From positions 558,001 to 622,000 of the forward strand of contig CP077641.1 of the NCBI GenBank assembly GCA_019056435.1: DNA of 64,000 nucleotides, written 5' to 3'. The notes under the pieces were generated by a model. The model was not told the origin of the DNA and searched no databases. It saw only the letters and a program-made list of their open reading frames with translations. This document shows positions 21,601 through 29,697 of this stretch, one piece after another. Each line of letters opens with the position of its first letter. Within the stretch, counting starts at the first letter, position 1. Position numbers and translations under genes: made by a program. This DNA comes from Stutzerimonas stutzeri. GTDB lineage: Bacteria; Pseudomonadota; Gammaproteobacteria; Pseudomonadales; Pseudomonadaceae.

Positions 21601-21817
21601 AGGAGCGCAGATACTGTTCCTGTTCGATCAGGATGTCTTGCTCGACATCCCGCGGCGAGGCACCGGGCCAGCGCGTGTCCACGCTGATGGTGCGTACTTC
21701 CAAGTCCGGAATCATCTGCACCGGTACACGCAGCGCGGCGCTGACGCCCAGTATACACATGATCAGGACCGCAACGGCGATCAGGGTGCTGTGTTGAAGA
21801 ACGCGTCCGAATACCAT
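18659..21817 (-). CDS. RND-family multidrug/solvent efflux transporter
   Basis: A 1052-residue inner-membrane RND transporter of the AcrB/MexB type, with a transmembrane helix near the N-terminus, two large periplasmic loops and the two sets of helices expected. TM4 carries GMTLDNTIVV in place of the usual GxxVDDAIVV, so the first of the two conserved acidic proton-relay residues is retained and the second is Asn. This suggests a divergent subfamily nearer metal/unknown-substrate HAE members. Its adaptor is just upstream (3-bp gap). No outer-membrane channel gene is present. Confidence 0.9.
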   Translation of the reverse strand: MVFGRVLQHSTLIAVAVLIMCILGVSAALRVPVQMIPDLEVRTISVDTRWPGASPRDVEQDILIEQEQYLRSLPGLRRMVSIASTGQATIELEFPFGADINEALIRTNNALSQVSGYPENVDAPALTMISSSNQPFMYFRVGPRGESGASLDLAMMRSFLEDEVRPRLERVDGVSLVEIRGAEERQVRIEVDPYRLAERGLDMSDLRNALRARNIDRSAGDLDSGKRSVLVRTVGRFREPADIGALIIAEHDGALVRLSDVADLQLSHHELRSLSYYNGLPALILSVQRETGSNVVQTKNAMLPAVDAVNTEVLAPLGLEMTLVNEDARYVEESVANVWNNLLLGTLLATLAMYCFLRSARSTFVGVIAIPICTIAAFIGLLLAGRTLNVISMAGVAFAIGMTLDNTIVVLESIDQARRRGLKPFEAAVEGVSRVWPAVLACTLTTVLVFAPTLFIQQEAGQLYSDIAIAISASILASMAVAVTVLPTMAARLLPALTPAASAGSGAFERMGRVIGRAYRTPTRRAAILLGTLCASVLAVVWLTPPAEYLPEGEEARVFSRMIAPPGYNLAEMEGIAQVLISELQQRLEDDPARFHRGETDVPAMRFFSMFVDAQGISVITDPKDPVDLQALMTALEARFTAWPGMRAFASRGSIISSNDGGTRSINLNISGTDLGQIYQVAGRAYARAEILFDGAQVGSEPSSLSLDQSLLEVRPRWERLAEVGLDAERFGYSVAALSDGAFADEMILDDRRVDIYLFSRAGRDQRADLLRELPIATPSGAVLPLSALADLHEAADTDSIRRLDGRRTVTLNIVPPRSVALETGVERVRSELIEAMVAAGEVPHGIAMNITGASDQLQATREAVTGNFLIAILLCYLMLVAIFRHWGRPLFVMATIPLGLAGGIVGLAMLNGIGAVFGIHQPFDMITLLGFLVLLGAVVNNPILIVQEMYKRLEEGAESIASAVDDAVRIRLRAILMSSLTTILGVAPLVLVPGAGTELYRGLGAIVMFGIAFSTVVTLTFLPSLMVATLALQARVGARLGSRLGGLPANG

Positions 21818-21820
21818 TGC

Positions 21821-22909
21821 TCAGCGCTCTACCACTTCTACGGACTGGCCATCGGCCAAGGCCTCGTTGCCACGGATGACGATCCGTTCCCCTTCTCTAA
21901 CGCTGTCGTCGACGATAGCGACCCGGCCATTGCGCCCATAGAGCATCTGCACGGTGCGCCTGCGCGCCACGGGTTGGTCTCCGTCGTCTTCGATTACATA
22001 GACGCTGTGGCTACCGTCGGGCTGGCGCAGCAAGGCGTCACGGCTGATAGCCACTGTGCCGCGGGTTGGCAAGAGTGAGATTTCGGCACGGGCGGAAGTG
22101 CCGGGGAGTAGTCGGCCTTGGGGATCATCCACCAGCAGCCGCAGCAGAAAGGTTCTCGCGCCGGGATCGGTGACCGGTACCCGCGCCGCTGCGCGCGCCG
22201 GCAAAGGCGCGCTACCAACCGCATCAGCGAAAACGCGGAACTGCGCACCATCATCGATTTGACCAAAGCGCTCCTGCGGCACGCGTATATCTAGGAGAAC
22301 ACGGTCGGTCGCTACCAGCGCCAGCACCGGCGTGCCACGCTGAACCCACTCCCCGGCCTCTGCGAGCTTTTCAGCGATCACGCCGGCAAACGGCGCCGGC
22401 AGTGCATGCCGGGCGACGATCTCCTCCTGCTCGCGTGCACTGGCGCGGGCGGACTCTTCCGCCGCTCGAGCGAGCGCCAGGGCAGAGGTTCGCGCCCCTA
22501 GCTCTGTGGCGGCGATAGCGTTGTGCGTGACGAGCAGCTGCGCCTCGGTGACCAGGCGCTCGGCCTCGCGCACGGAAGCGGCGGCCTCCGCTGCTTCCGC
22601 ACGCGTGCGCAGCAGCACCTGGCGGGAGATGGCCGGATCGAGCTCGAGCAGTACCTGTCCGGCCTCGACATGAGCACCAGCATCGACATGCACACGCGAA
22701 ACCAGCCCGTCGACGCGTGCCGACAGCCGCGCCTGACGTTCGGCGGTCAGGGTGCCCGATAGGGAGAAGCGTTCGCCGAACGCGGCCGGCTCAGCCACGC
22801 CCACGGTCACTCGCATTGCCGAGGCGGGCTGATTCGTTCCGTCATCCTCGGATGCGCTGTCGCATGCGGCAAGCAGATAGGCGAGCGTCAGCGAAAGAAC
22901 CGACCGCAC
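21821..22909 (-). CDS. RND efflux periplasmic adaptor (MFP), lipoprotein
   Basis: Links the RND pump to an outer-membrane channel. The biotinyl-lipoyl-like domain (LSGTLTAERQARLSARVDGLVSRVHVDAGAHVEAGQVLLELD), a coiled-coil hairpin rich in Ala/Glu/Arg and the beta-barrel and membrane-proximal domains are in order. I place the start at GTG 22909 (362 residues) because it gives a lipoprotein signal ending LLAAC. The frame is open up to ATG 23134, and the start has no clear ribosome binding site, so it is uncertain. Confidence 0.85.
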   Translation of the reverse strand: MRSVLSLTLAYLLAACDSASEDDGTNQPASAMRVTVGVAEPAAFGERFSLSGTLTAERQARLSARVDGLVSRVHVDAGAHVEAGQVLLELDPAISRQVLLRTRAEAAEAAASVREAERLVTEAQLLVTHNAIAATELGARTSALALARAAEESARASAREQEEIVARHALPAPFAGVIAEKLAEAGEWVQRGTPVLALVATDRVLLDIRVPQERFGQIDDGAQFRVFADAVGSAPLPARAAARVPVTDPGARTFLLRLLVDDPQGRLLPGTSARAEISLLPTRGTVAISRDALLRQPDGSHSVYVIEDDGDQPVARRRTVQMLYGRNGRVAIVDDSVREGERIVIRGNEALADGQSVEVVER

Positions 22910-23227
22910 CGCGGCGCGTACCGGTGGGTACCCATCGGCGCCCCGGAAGGCATGTAGGGCCGAGGGCGAAGCGCATATCGCGCATGAGGTCGAAGAGGAC
23001 AATCCGGGCAATCGGGCGTGGAGGCTCGAACAACTGTTTTGCATGATGTCGCGGCACCGGTAGTGGACGATGGTGTGGAGTCCGACGCTTGTGACAGGCA
23101 AAGCCTGCTGGGCATGCGGGGCACCGTCGTCCATGCTTCATGTCCGACTTCGCTAGATCACGCTTGCACTCATGTGGGCCGCGGGTCCGCTGTACACCGT
23201 TGCTCCGACAATAGGCGGCCTGAACGA

Positions 23228-23272
23228 TACGAACCATGCGAGATGAGCCGGACTTCTTTTGCGATCGTCCAT
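23228..23272 (-). promoter_or_regulatory. Shared bipartite motif upstream of the RND operon
   Basis: TACGA (23228), 28 bp, GCGATCGTCCAT (23261-23272), the same arrangement as at 17389-17433. Both are upstream of minus-strand genes in the same orientation. Candidate AraC-family activator site. Confidence 0.5.
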
Positions 23273-23429
23273 GACGGCGGCGCCAGACAACGCACTTACA
23301 CCCTTACACTCGCCTACTACCCGCCGCCGGTGACTCGCACATAGCCTGTGGCTTGCCCAGTCAGCGCCTTATCGCTGCGCCAGCAGCTGCGAGTTCGTCT
23401 GCGAGGCCATAATGTGGCTGTGCTATCTA

Positions 23430-23464
23430 TACGATAAAGTTCCCCTTATCTTTGCAATCGTCCA
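23430..23464 (+). promoter_or_regulatory. Related motif directly upstream of the AraC gene
   Basis: TACGA (23430) and GCAATCGTCCA (23454-23464), one mismatch from the copies upstream of the RND and NmrA-like genes but with the two parts 24 rather than 33 bp apart. It ends 9 bp before the AraC start, so it could serve autorepression. Confidence 0.4.
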
Positions 23465-23473
23465 GGGAATGCC

Positions 23474-24450
23474 ATGGATCCGCTCTCAGATGTTCTTTCG
23501 CTGTTGAAGCCGCGCAGCTACGTATCTTCGGGCGTGGATGCCGGGGGAACCTGGTCGATCCAGTTCCCTGACCAGAACAAGCTCATCAGGTGCTACGCAG
23601 TGGTGACCGGGGAATGCTGGCTGGTCGTCGATGGCGTTCCTGACGCCGCGCATCTGAAACGAGGCGACTGCTTCGTCCTGCCGAGCGGACGTCCGTTCCG
23701 CCTGGCGAGCGACTTGGCGCTAGCACCGGAGCCGTCCAGCAACTACTTCCCCCGCCGCGCCCTGGCGCCGTCGTGAAAATTAACGGCGGAGGTGACTTCT
23801 TCCTCGTCGGCAGCCGTTTCGGCGTCAGCGGCGGGCATGCCGGCATCCTGATGGGCATGCTGCCGCCCATCGTGCATATCCACAACGAGTCGGAACAGGC
23901 CGCACTGCGCTGGTCGGTGGAACGGATGATGCTGGAACTGCACGCCCCACAGGCCGGCAGCTCTTTGATCGCCCAGCACCTCGCCCACATGATGCTGATT
24001 CAGGCCCTGCGACTGCATGTCGCCAAGGGCGAAGCAGATGGTGCGGGATGGCTGTTCGGCGTGGCGGACAAGCAGTTGGGTCCGGCCATCAGCGCGATTC
24101 ATGCCGACCCGGCGTACCGCTGGACCTTGCAAGCGCTGGCCGGACACGCCTGCATGTCGCGCTCGGCGTTCGCCCAGAAATTCAAGGAGACGGTGGGAGT
24201 GGCACCCATGGAGTATGTGACGCGCTGGCGCATGCTGCTGGCGGGGGACAAGCTGGAAAATTCCAGCGATCCGGTATCCGTCATCTCCTTGTCGCTCGGC
24301 TACGAATCGGAAAGCGCGTTCAGCACGGCGTTCAAGCGTGTAATGGGCGCTTCGCCTCGACAGTATTGCCGGCGAACGGCACCCATTTCGAGCGGCCCTG
24401 CCACCTTTGTAAAGGGTGCGAGGCAGCTCCAGTTCGATGCTCGCGATTGA
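23474..24450 (+). CDS. AraC-family transcriptional regulator with N-terminal cupin, frame broken once
   Basis: A regulator of the cupin-AraC type, about 325 residues if the frame is restored. The N-terminal half is the cupin_6-like sensor (GGTWSIQFPDQNKLIRCYAVVTGECWL... LPSGRPFRLASD); the C-terminal half has two helix-turn-helix motifs (LAGHACMSRSAFAQKFK; ISLSLGYESESAFSTAFKRVMGASPRQY). One C is missing from a run at 23760-23762, which places a stop after residue 100 and splits the protein. It is divergent from the RND operon, which it probably controls. Confidence 0.87.
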
Positions 24451-24630
24451 TGGTGCGAGTATCGCATCCTGTCGGGCCAATGCCATGGCGCGTTCGATAC
24501 AGGAAGGTCAAGCGCCATGGGCTCAATGTTCAGCGTCACCCATGCGTATTCGATTATTGGCACAATCCGACCATCGAAGGGGCACCATGCAGCGACCATC
24601 GAGCCAGTCATGACGAAAGCGGGAGTTGTT
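24451..24630. other. Gene-free gap between convergent genes
   Basis: 180 bp between the 3' ends of the AraC gene and the exported hydrolase gene. No hairpin with a T-run and no credible reading frame were noticed. Confidence 0.35.
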
Positions 24631-25781
24631 TCATCTCACGTTGGCTTGGGTTGAGTCGGCGTCCTCCAAGGAGGGCAGTCCTGTCCTCACGCCGGCCCGT
24701 GTCGTCATGCTTCGCGGCGTGACATTCGAGCTTGGTGCCCGCATCAAGATGTATTGCCAGTTGGTTTGCCACTGCGCGAGCGCTGTTCCGTCACGCTCAT
24801 AGATCAAGTCGAGGAAGGCCAAGGTGAGATCTGCGGTGGCAACCTTCACCTTGGCATTGAGCGATGGGCCGCCGGTGAATGAACGGTCGGTGAACATGCT
24901 GTGGGAGCCGCCATGGAATACCGCTAGCAGCTTGTTCGGATGGGCGATCGCATCGAAGATGGCCAGTCGATCCTCCACACCCGAGCGATAGCCCGGAATC
25001 TCGATCATGTCGTCGGTCGATGTCACGTGCATGGTCGGAACCGACACTTTGCTCAGCACTGCCGCCAGATCGGGTTCGCCGTAGAACGGCGGTGCCGAAA
25101 TGACGACCGCCGCGGAGAAGCGAGAGTCCAGGTAGTTGATGGTCTGACCGTCTCTGACGACTTGCGCGCCGACCGTAAGCAGCGTGGTATTCGCGCCGTA
25201 CGAATGGCCGGCCGCGACCAGGCGCTGGCGGTCTACCGCAGCACCACGGCTGCCCATTTCGTCCGAGAGCATTCGGTCGAGCGCGAAGCGCACATCGCCG
25301 GCACGTGCGATGGCCTCCTTTTCCTGAGCCGCGGCCTGCAAACGACCAACCACACCGAACGGGTTGCCCTCCAAAGCTCCACGTCACTGCCGACATGCTG
25401 GACGTGCAGGCTGGCGACGCCACGGGCCGACCAGTATTTGCCGAGGTAACTGTAGCCTTGCCGAGAACCGCCGATGCCATGCGAGAACACCACCAATGGC
25501 ACCGACGAATTAGGCACGGTACCGGTTGGCCAGTACAGGCGCGCTGGCACCGGGCGCGATCGAGATTGATCGACCCAGTCGAAATCAATTACCAGATAGG
25601 GTGGCTCGGTGCCCTGTGCCCTCGCGGCCGGATGCGACAAGGCCAACGCAGCCAACAGCAGCATGGCATTCACGTACCGCCGCCCCATGCTCCCCCGCAT
25701 TTTTGGCGTTTTCGGCGGGATGCCGCACGCCTTAGGATTGAGGCCTCTGGTGACTGGCCCGCGTTCTGGGATATCGCTCAT
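24631..25781 (-). CDS. Exported alpha/beta hydrolase, frame broken once
   Basis: An alpha/beta hydrolase resembling chlorophyllase/dienelactone-hydrolase-type proteins, about 383 residues when joined. A signal peptide lies near residues 35-55 (YVNAMLLLAALALSHPAARA), then VVFSHGIGGSRQGY (oxyanion loop), the nucleophile elbow AAGHSYGANT and a late His (FHGGSH). The frame is broken where one C is missing from the run 25367-25369 (plus strand). AGGAG four bases before ATG 25781 supports this start. Substrate unknown; 33 bp downstream of the PmtA-like gene and probably co-transcribed. Confidence 0.82.
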
Positions 25782-25813
25782 AAGACTCCTGGCGTCAAAC
25801 CGCGCTGCTTCGG

Positions 25814-26395
25814 CTAGAAGCCCTTGGCCGGAATGGGATTGCGAGATATTTGAAAGACAGCCGCTGGTGGAAGGTTCGCCAGAGTCCCGCCGACGTAGCG
25901 CGCCCGGAGGCCGAAACGCTCAAGGATCGCCCGAGGAACGGGGCAACGGGGGCCGTAGGTGAACTGATAGAACGCACCGTCTTGACGTAGATGTGCGAAC
26001 GCTCCCCTCAGGATGCGTACAACTTGCAAGGGCGGCATCGAAAGCAAGGGCAGGCCACTGACCACCGCACCGGCCTTTTCTCTACCGAATGGCTGTATAC
26101 CCCCGAGCCGGGCCGCATCCATGCAGAAGACTCTGATCGCTGGGAACTCCTCTCGCAGACTTCGCGCGAAGTGCGAGCCGAATTCGACGAGGGCAAGTTG
26201 TTCCTGTGGAATGCCCCTTTCAATGAGCTGTCGTGTAAACACGCCCGCACCTGGGCCGAGTTCGATCACGGGCGCGTCGTCGAGTGAGACTCCGCTCGTG
26301 ATCAGCGTGGCGAGCGCTTTGCTCGATGGAGCGATTGCTGCGACGCGCCTCGGCGCACTGACCCAGTTGCATAGAAAGCTAAGTTGCTCGTTCAT
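25814..26395 (-). CDS. PmtA-like SAM-dependent methyltransferase
   Basis: A 193-residue class I methyltransferase. The N-terminal SFLCNWVSAPRRVAAIAPSSKALA and SAM motif ELGPGAGVFTRQL resemble the phospholipid N-methyltransferase (PmtA) / rRNA-dimethyladenosine-transferase-like group; the LPLLSMPP segment matches the PmtA catalytic loop. It may modify phosphatidylethanolamine, which would be coherent with the phospholipase in the same island, but this is inference. Its ATG overlaps the stop of the transporter remnant upstream (ATGA). Confidence 0.78.
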   Translation of the reverse strand: MNEQLSFLCNWVSAPRRVAAIAPSSKALATLITSGVSLDDAPVIELGPGAGVFTRQLIERGIPQEQLALVEFGSHFARSLREEFPAIRVFCMDAARLGGIQPFGREKAGAVVSGLPLLSMPPLQVVRILRGAFAHLRQDGAFYQFTYGPRCPVPRAILERFGLRARYVGGTLANLPPAAVFQISRNPIPAKGF

Positions 26396-26612
26396 CGGAC
26401 AAGACTCGATTGAGGGACGGCCAGCGGATCGGCAGGGACTAATTTCGGATGATGGCGACGCTGGAGTCCTGCGCCTCGTCCATGGAGAAACACGTCAGGC
26501 AGCCGTTCCGATTCGATCAACAGCCAAGAGCCGAAGATCGCGCAGAGCGTGCCGCCGACTGCGATCAGGAAGAAGAGGCGCTTGTCCCTGACGATGCGAT
26601 CAACGGCCGCGC
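26392..26612 (-). pseudogene. Remnant of an NTT/MFS-like transporter gene fused to the end of SDR copy 1
   Basis: The minus-strand frame reads DRIVRDKRLFFLIAVGGTLCAIFGSWL, closely matching the internal segment DRFTSDQGKRFFALISVGGTLGAIFGPWL of the intact transporter at 28185-29591. Only this internal slice remains; the 5' and 3' portions are missing and the frame then runs into unrelated residues. It sits just after the SDR gene exactly as the intact transporter sits after the second SDR gene, so it marks a duplicated SDR-transporter module with a deletion. Confidence 0.7.
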
Positions 26613-27658
26613 GCAGGGAACCTCGTGCCGGTGATCTCTTCGGTGATCGTCCATAGACGGGCAGCGGCCGCAGCATCGCTGGCGAGCGGGGGAACGGTCG
26701 CCAGGCCAAGCGGCCCCGCCATCTCGTTGGGGCCAGTCGGCCCGTAGTAGGCTCCGCCTTGCGCCTCGGGTGCGGTGGCGGCATACAGCGTAGGCACTGC
26801 ACCCTGAGCCGCGGTCTGGAGGTGCTCACGCATCGCAGACCATTGACGCCCCTGTTCGCTTTCCAGGCCGGGGCCGCGCGCAACCAGTTCGGTCACCGCG
26901 ACGCCGGGGTGGGCGGCCAGGCTCTGGATGCCCCAGCCTGCGGCATCGCTGCGCCGTTGCAGTTCGAACGCGAACATCAAACATGCCAGTTTGGACTGGG
27001 CATAGGTAAGCATCGGCTCGTACGCCTGCGTGAACTGAAGGTCGTCGAAATTGATGCTGCCACGGTGAACGGCAATACTGGACAACGTTACGACGCGAGG
27101 AGAATCGCTCTTGCGCAACAGCGGCAACAGCTCGGCAGTCAGAACGAAGTGCCCCGCGTAGTTCGTGGCGAATTGCATCTCCAGGCCATCCGCAGAGGTG
27201 CCGCGCTCGGGAGGCGCCATGATGGCCGCGTTGTTGATCAGTCCATCCAGTCGGGGCAGCGTGGTGCCGAGACGTTGGCCCAGCGCACGGACCGAGGACA
27301 GATCGGACAGGTCAACGGATTCGAACTGCACCTGGGCGTTGGGCACTTCCTGTTTGATCCGGTCGATCGCTTCCTGACCCCGCTGAGGGTTGCGCGCCGC
27401 GATCACAACCTGCGCACCTGCGGCAGCCAGGGTTTTGGCGTCCTCATACCCCATGCCACTGGTTCCGCCAGTGACCAGGAAGATGCGCCCCTCCTGAGAA
27501 GGCATGTCGGCAGGGTTCCAATCGGGTTGGGGCGGGCTCTGCGCCGCCGCGCTGCCCACGACAATTACGCAACTCAGCAGCACGCCACAGACGGCGAGAC
27601 GGCTTTGCCATCCGGAACGCGCCACACGCGTATTTCTCGTTCGCAGTATGTTGATCAT
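26600..27658 (-). CDS. Exported short-chain dehydrogenase/reductase, copy 1
   Basis: A 352-residue SDR of the retinol-dehydrogenase/oxidoreductase type with an N-terminal signal sequence (VCGVLLSCVIVVGSAAAQ), which is unusual for an SDR. Cofactor loop TGGTSGMG, structural NNAAI, catalytic Ser and YAQSK are present. The start at 27658 has GAGGG seven bases upstream. The C-terminus reads GTRFPARGR, where copy 2 stops after GTRFP: the extra residues come from the joined transporter remnant. Paralogue of the gene at 29698-30791. Confidence 0.85.
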   Translation of the reverse strand: MINILRTRNTRVARSGWQSRLAVCGVLLSCVIVVGSAAAQSPPQPDWNPADMPSQEGRIFLVTGGTSGMGYEDAKTLAAAGAQVVIAARNPQRGQEAIDRIKQEVPNAQVQFESVDLSDLSSVRALGQRLGTTLPRLDGLINNAAIMAPPERGTSADGLEMQFATNYAGHFVLTAELLPLLRKSDSPRVVTLSSIAVHRGSINFDDLQFTQAYEPMLTYAQSKLACLMFAFELQRRSDAAGWGIQSLAAHPGVAVTELVARGPGLESEQGRQWSAMREHLQTAAQGAVPTLYAATAPEAQGGAYYGPTGPNEMAGPLGLATVPPLASDAAAAARLWTITEEITGTRFPARGR

Positions 27659-27753
27659 CTTTGTGCCCTCAAGGTTGGAGAGTTGCATCGAGGGATCAGA
27701 AGCGTCTGAGCAATCGAAGCAATCCAGTCGACGAACGTTTACTCGGAAAGAAA

Positions 27754-28119
27754 TCAATGAACACAACCCAGTCGGGTTGACTGCTGTGCAAGCAAAGTCA
27801 AACGCTTTTCCGCCTCATTGGAGGCAAAGGCGGCTTGACCGTAGCGGGCTGCCACGATGAAGGGCACAACAGCGCGCCAGGAATCACTCTTGGCCTGATC
27901 TGCGACGGCCTTCGACGCACTTCCCTCCTCTGCTTGCTGGGCCAACTCTGCGCAAGACAGTGTTCCGAACTGCCGCTCGTCCACCGTGCTCTTGGGAGCC
28001 TGAGCGCAAGCAGTCAAGAGCATAGGAACTACAAGCAAGGCCGAGAATCGGACTGGTACTTTCGTCTTCGCGTCGGCAGGACGAGCGAGCTTGGTAAGTG
28101 TTCGTGCTGACAGGTTCAT
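27754..28119 (-). CDS. Small putative lipoprotein
   Basis: A 121-residue protein with a basic N-terminus and a lipoprotein signal (FSALLVVPMLLTAC, lipobox LTAC near residue 38). The mature part is Ala-rich with two further Cys (LSCAELA and GCVH). It is not confidently recognised; its composition recalls small periplasmic HdeA-like or DUF-type stress proteins. It lies between the transporter and SDR copy 1 in the same orientation. A TTGGA ribosome binding site precedes ATG 28119. Confidence 0.65.
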   Translation of the reverse strand: MNLSARTLTKLARPADAKTKVPVRFSALLVVPMLLTACAQAPKSTVDERQFGTLSCAELAQQAEEGSASKAVADQAKSDSWRAVVPFIVAARYGQAAFASNEAEKRLTLLAQQSTRLGCVH

Positions 28120-28184
28120 CTCGTGGTTCCAATAGCCATGGGTTGGTTTCCTACCTTGGTATGCAGAAGGCTTGCGGTCGGCAT

Positions 28185-29591
28185 CTATGGCGCGGCTGAA
28201 TCCGCGCCGCGCGCCACGGGCGGACTAGCGCCGACCTGCGCACCGTCGGATGCCGCAGGCGCGGCGCGCGCCGTAAGCTGCTCCACGCGCCGTGCTTGCG
28301 CACGCCCCAGCCAGATGGCCAGTGCGACCCAGACCAGCGCCAGCGGCAAGACAGCGCCGATCAGTGCGCCCATGGCCAGTCCCAGCCTTCCGAACGCGCC
28401 TTCGGTCTGTGCGCCTAGGACGTCGCCGGCGCGGTAGATGAAGGTATCTATGAAGGCCTTGGCCTTGTATTTGTCCTCGCGATTGACCACGGTGAACAGA
28501 GCCTCCCGCGCCGGCCGGGTGATGCCGCGTTGTACGGCGCGGTTGGTAGCTTCGAGCAGGATCAGCACCACGAACGAACCGTAGACCGCCAGGCCGATGA
28601 AGCCGAGTGCGGTGGCCGCCGGCAGGATCGCCAATGCCACGCCGAGGCCGAAGCGCTTGATGATCTTTCCGGTCAGGGTGAGTTGCAGGACCAGCACCGC
28701 GACCTGCGTCCACATGTCGATGTTGCCGAAGATCGCTGTGCGCGCATCGGTGTCTTCGGCCACCTCCGCGACCATCTGCAGGCGAGTGAAATAGACGAGC
28801 GTCGCCACCACAGTCATTAGCAGGATGTAACCGGCGATGCCGGTCAGGTAAGGAGACCGGAACACCGCACGCAGGCCCGACCAGGCGCTGCCGCCGATGC
28901 GCTCGCCCTCGCTCGCGAAACCGGTCGCCTCAACGGATGTGTCGGTAGGCGCCCGGTCCGGCGCCGCTCGAACCAGAAGCCAGGCCATGGCAAGCGCCAG
29001 CAACAAGAATCCACACGCAACAAGAAGCAGGCTAGGTGTCCCCAGAGGCTGGGCCAATCGCGACGTGAGCCACGGTCCAAAAATCGCGCCGAGCGTGCCG
29101 CCGACCGAGATCAGGGCGAAGAAGCGTTTGCCCTGGTCGCTGGTGAAGCGGTCGGCCAGCAACGCCCAAAACACCATGGTCGCAAATAGGTTGAACACGC
29201 TGTACCAGACGAAGAACACCTGGCCGCTGCGCTGGCCCACAGAGTCGGGAGCGAACATCAGTAAAGCCCAGAAGCCCACCAGACTCAGCACGAAGAATCC
29301 GTAGGTCGTGCCGATGAACTGCAGCCGCCGCAGACGGCTAACCAACCAACCGAATAAGGGGTTCACCGCCAACGTAACAACTGCGGTGCCGATGAACAGC
29401 CAGCGGATGCTCTCGATGCCACGTTCCATCCCCAAGGCGTCGCGCGCCGGCCGCAGCAGCATCAGCGCGGTTAGTACGAAGAAGAAAAACAGGGCTGCGA
29501 TCAGCACTGGTCCGAACTCCTCGCGACGAAGAGTGAGCAGGGCTTGCAGCATGCGGGGACGGCGCGAGACGGGGGTCGTGGTTCCGCTCAT
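28185..29591 (-). CDS. NTT-like/MFS transporter
   Basis: A 468-residue polytopic membrane protein with about twelve hydrophobic helices. The pattern LMLLRPARDALGMERG ... FFVWYSVFNLFATMVFWALLADRF ... GKRFFALISVGGTLGAIFGPWL matches bacterial proteins distantly related to the ATP/ADP (NTT) translocase group of the MFS superfamily. Free-living bacteria also carry such proteins, with unknown substrate. ATG 29591 has GGAG nine bases upstream; the open frame extends further but without membrane character. Followed by the small lipoprotein gene. Confidence 0.8.
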   Translation of the reverse strand: MSGTTTPVSRRPRMLQALLTLRREEFGPVLIAALFFFFVLTALMLLRPARDALGMERGIESIRWLFIGTAVVTLAVNPLFGWLVSRLRRLQFIGTTYGFFVLSLVGFWALLMFAPDSVGQRSGQVFFVWYSVFNLFATMVFWALLADRFTSDQGKRFFALISVGGTLGAIFGPWLTSRLAQPLGTPSLLLVACGFLLLALAMAWLLVRAAPDRAPTDTSVEATGFASEGERIGGSAWSGLRAVFRSPYLTGIAGYILLMTVVATLVYFTRLQMVAEVAEDTDARTAIFGNIDMWTQVAVLVLQLTLTGKIIKRFGLGVALAILPAATALGFIGLAVYGSFVVLILLEATNRAVQRGITRPAREALFTVVNREDKYKAKAFIDTFIYRAGDVLGAQTEGAFGRLGLAMGALIGAVLPLALVWVALAIWLGRAQARRVEQLTARAAPAASDGAQVGASPPVARGADSAAP

Positions 29592-29697
29592 GGAATAAGC
29601 TCCTGACCGGAGCACATCGGCGCCGGAAACGAAAGAGGGGATCGGGTCGGTCGTCGGTCGCGAAGGCAGCAGAGGCAGGCGACCAATCAGCGAGGCG

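Larger units (their letters stand above)
22910..23473. other. Divergent control region between the RND operon and the AraC gene
   Basis: About 560 bp if the adaptor starts at 22909. The part from 22910 to 23134 is open in the adaptor frame but unlike MFP proteins. The remainder holds two copies of the candidate AraC site (23228-23272 and 23430-23464). No other gene is seen. Confidence 0.45.

Noticed and set aside
23474-23776. A 100-residue stand-alone cupin protein
   Set aside because: It is the sensor half of the AraC regulator cut off by a missing C; the DNA-binding half continues at once in the next frame.
27840-28110. Plus-strand frame opposite the small lipoprotein gene
   Set aside because: No ribosome binding site or protein-like pattern; the minus-strand frame has a convincing lipoprotein signal instead.
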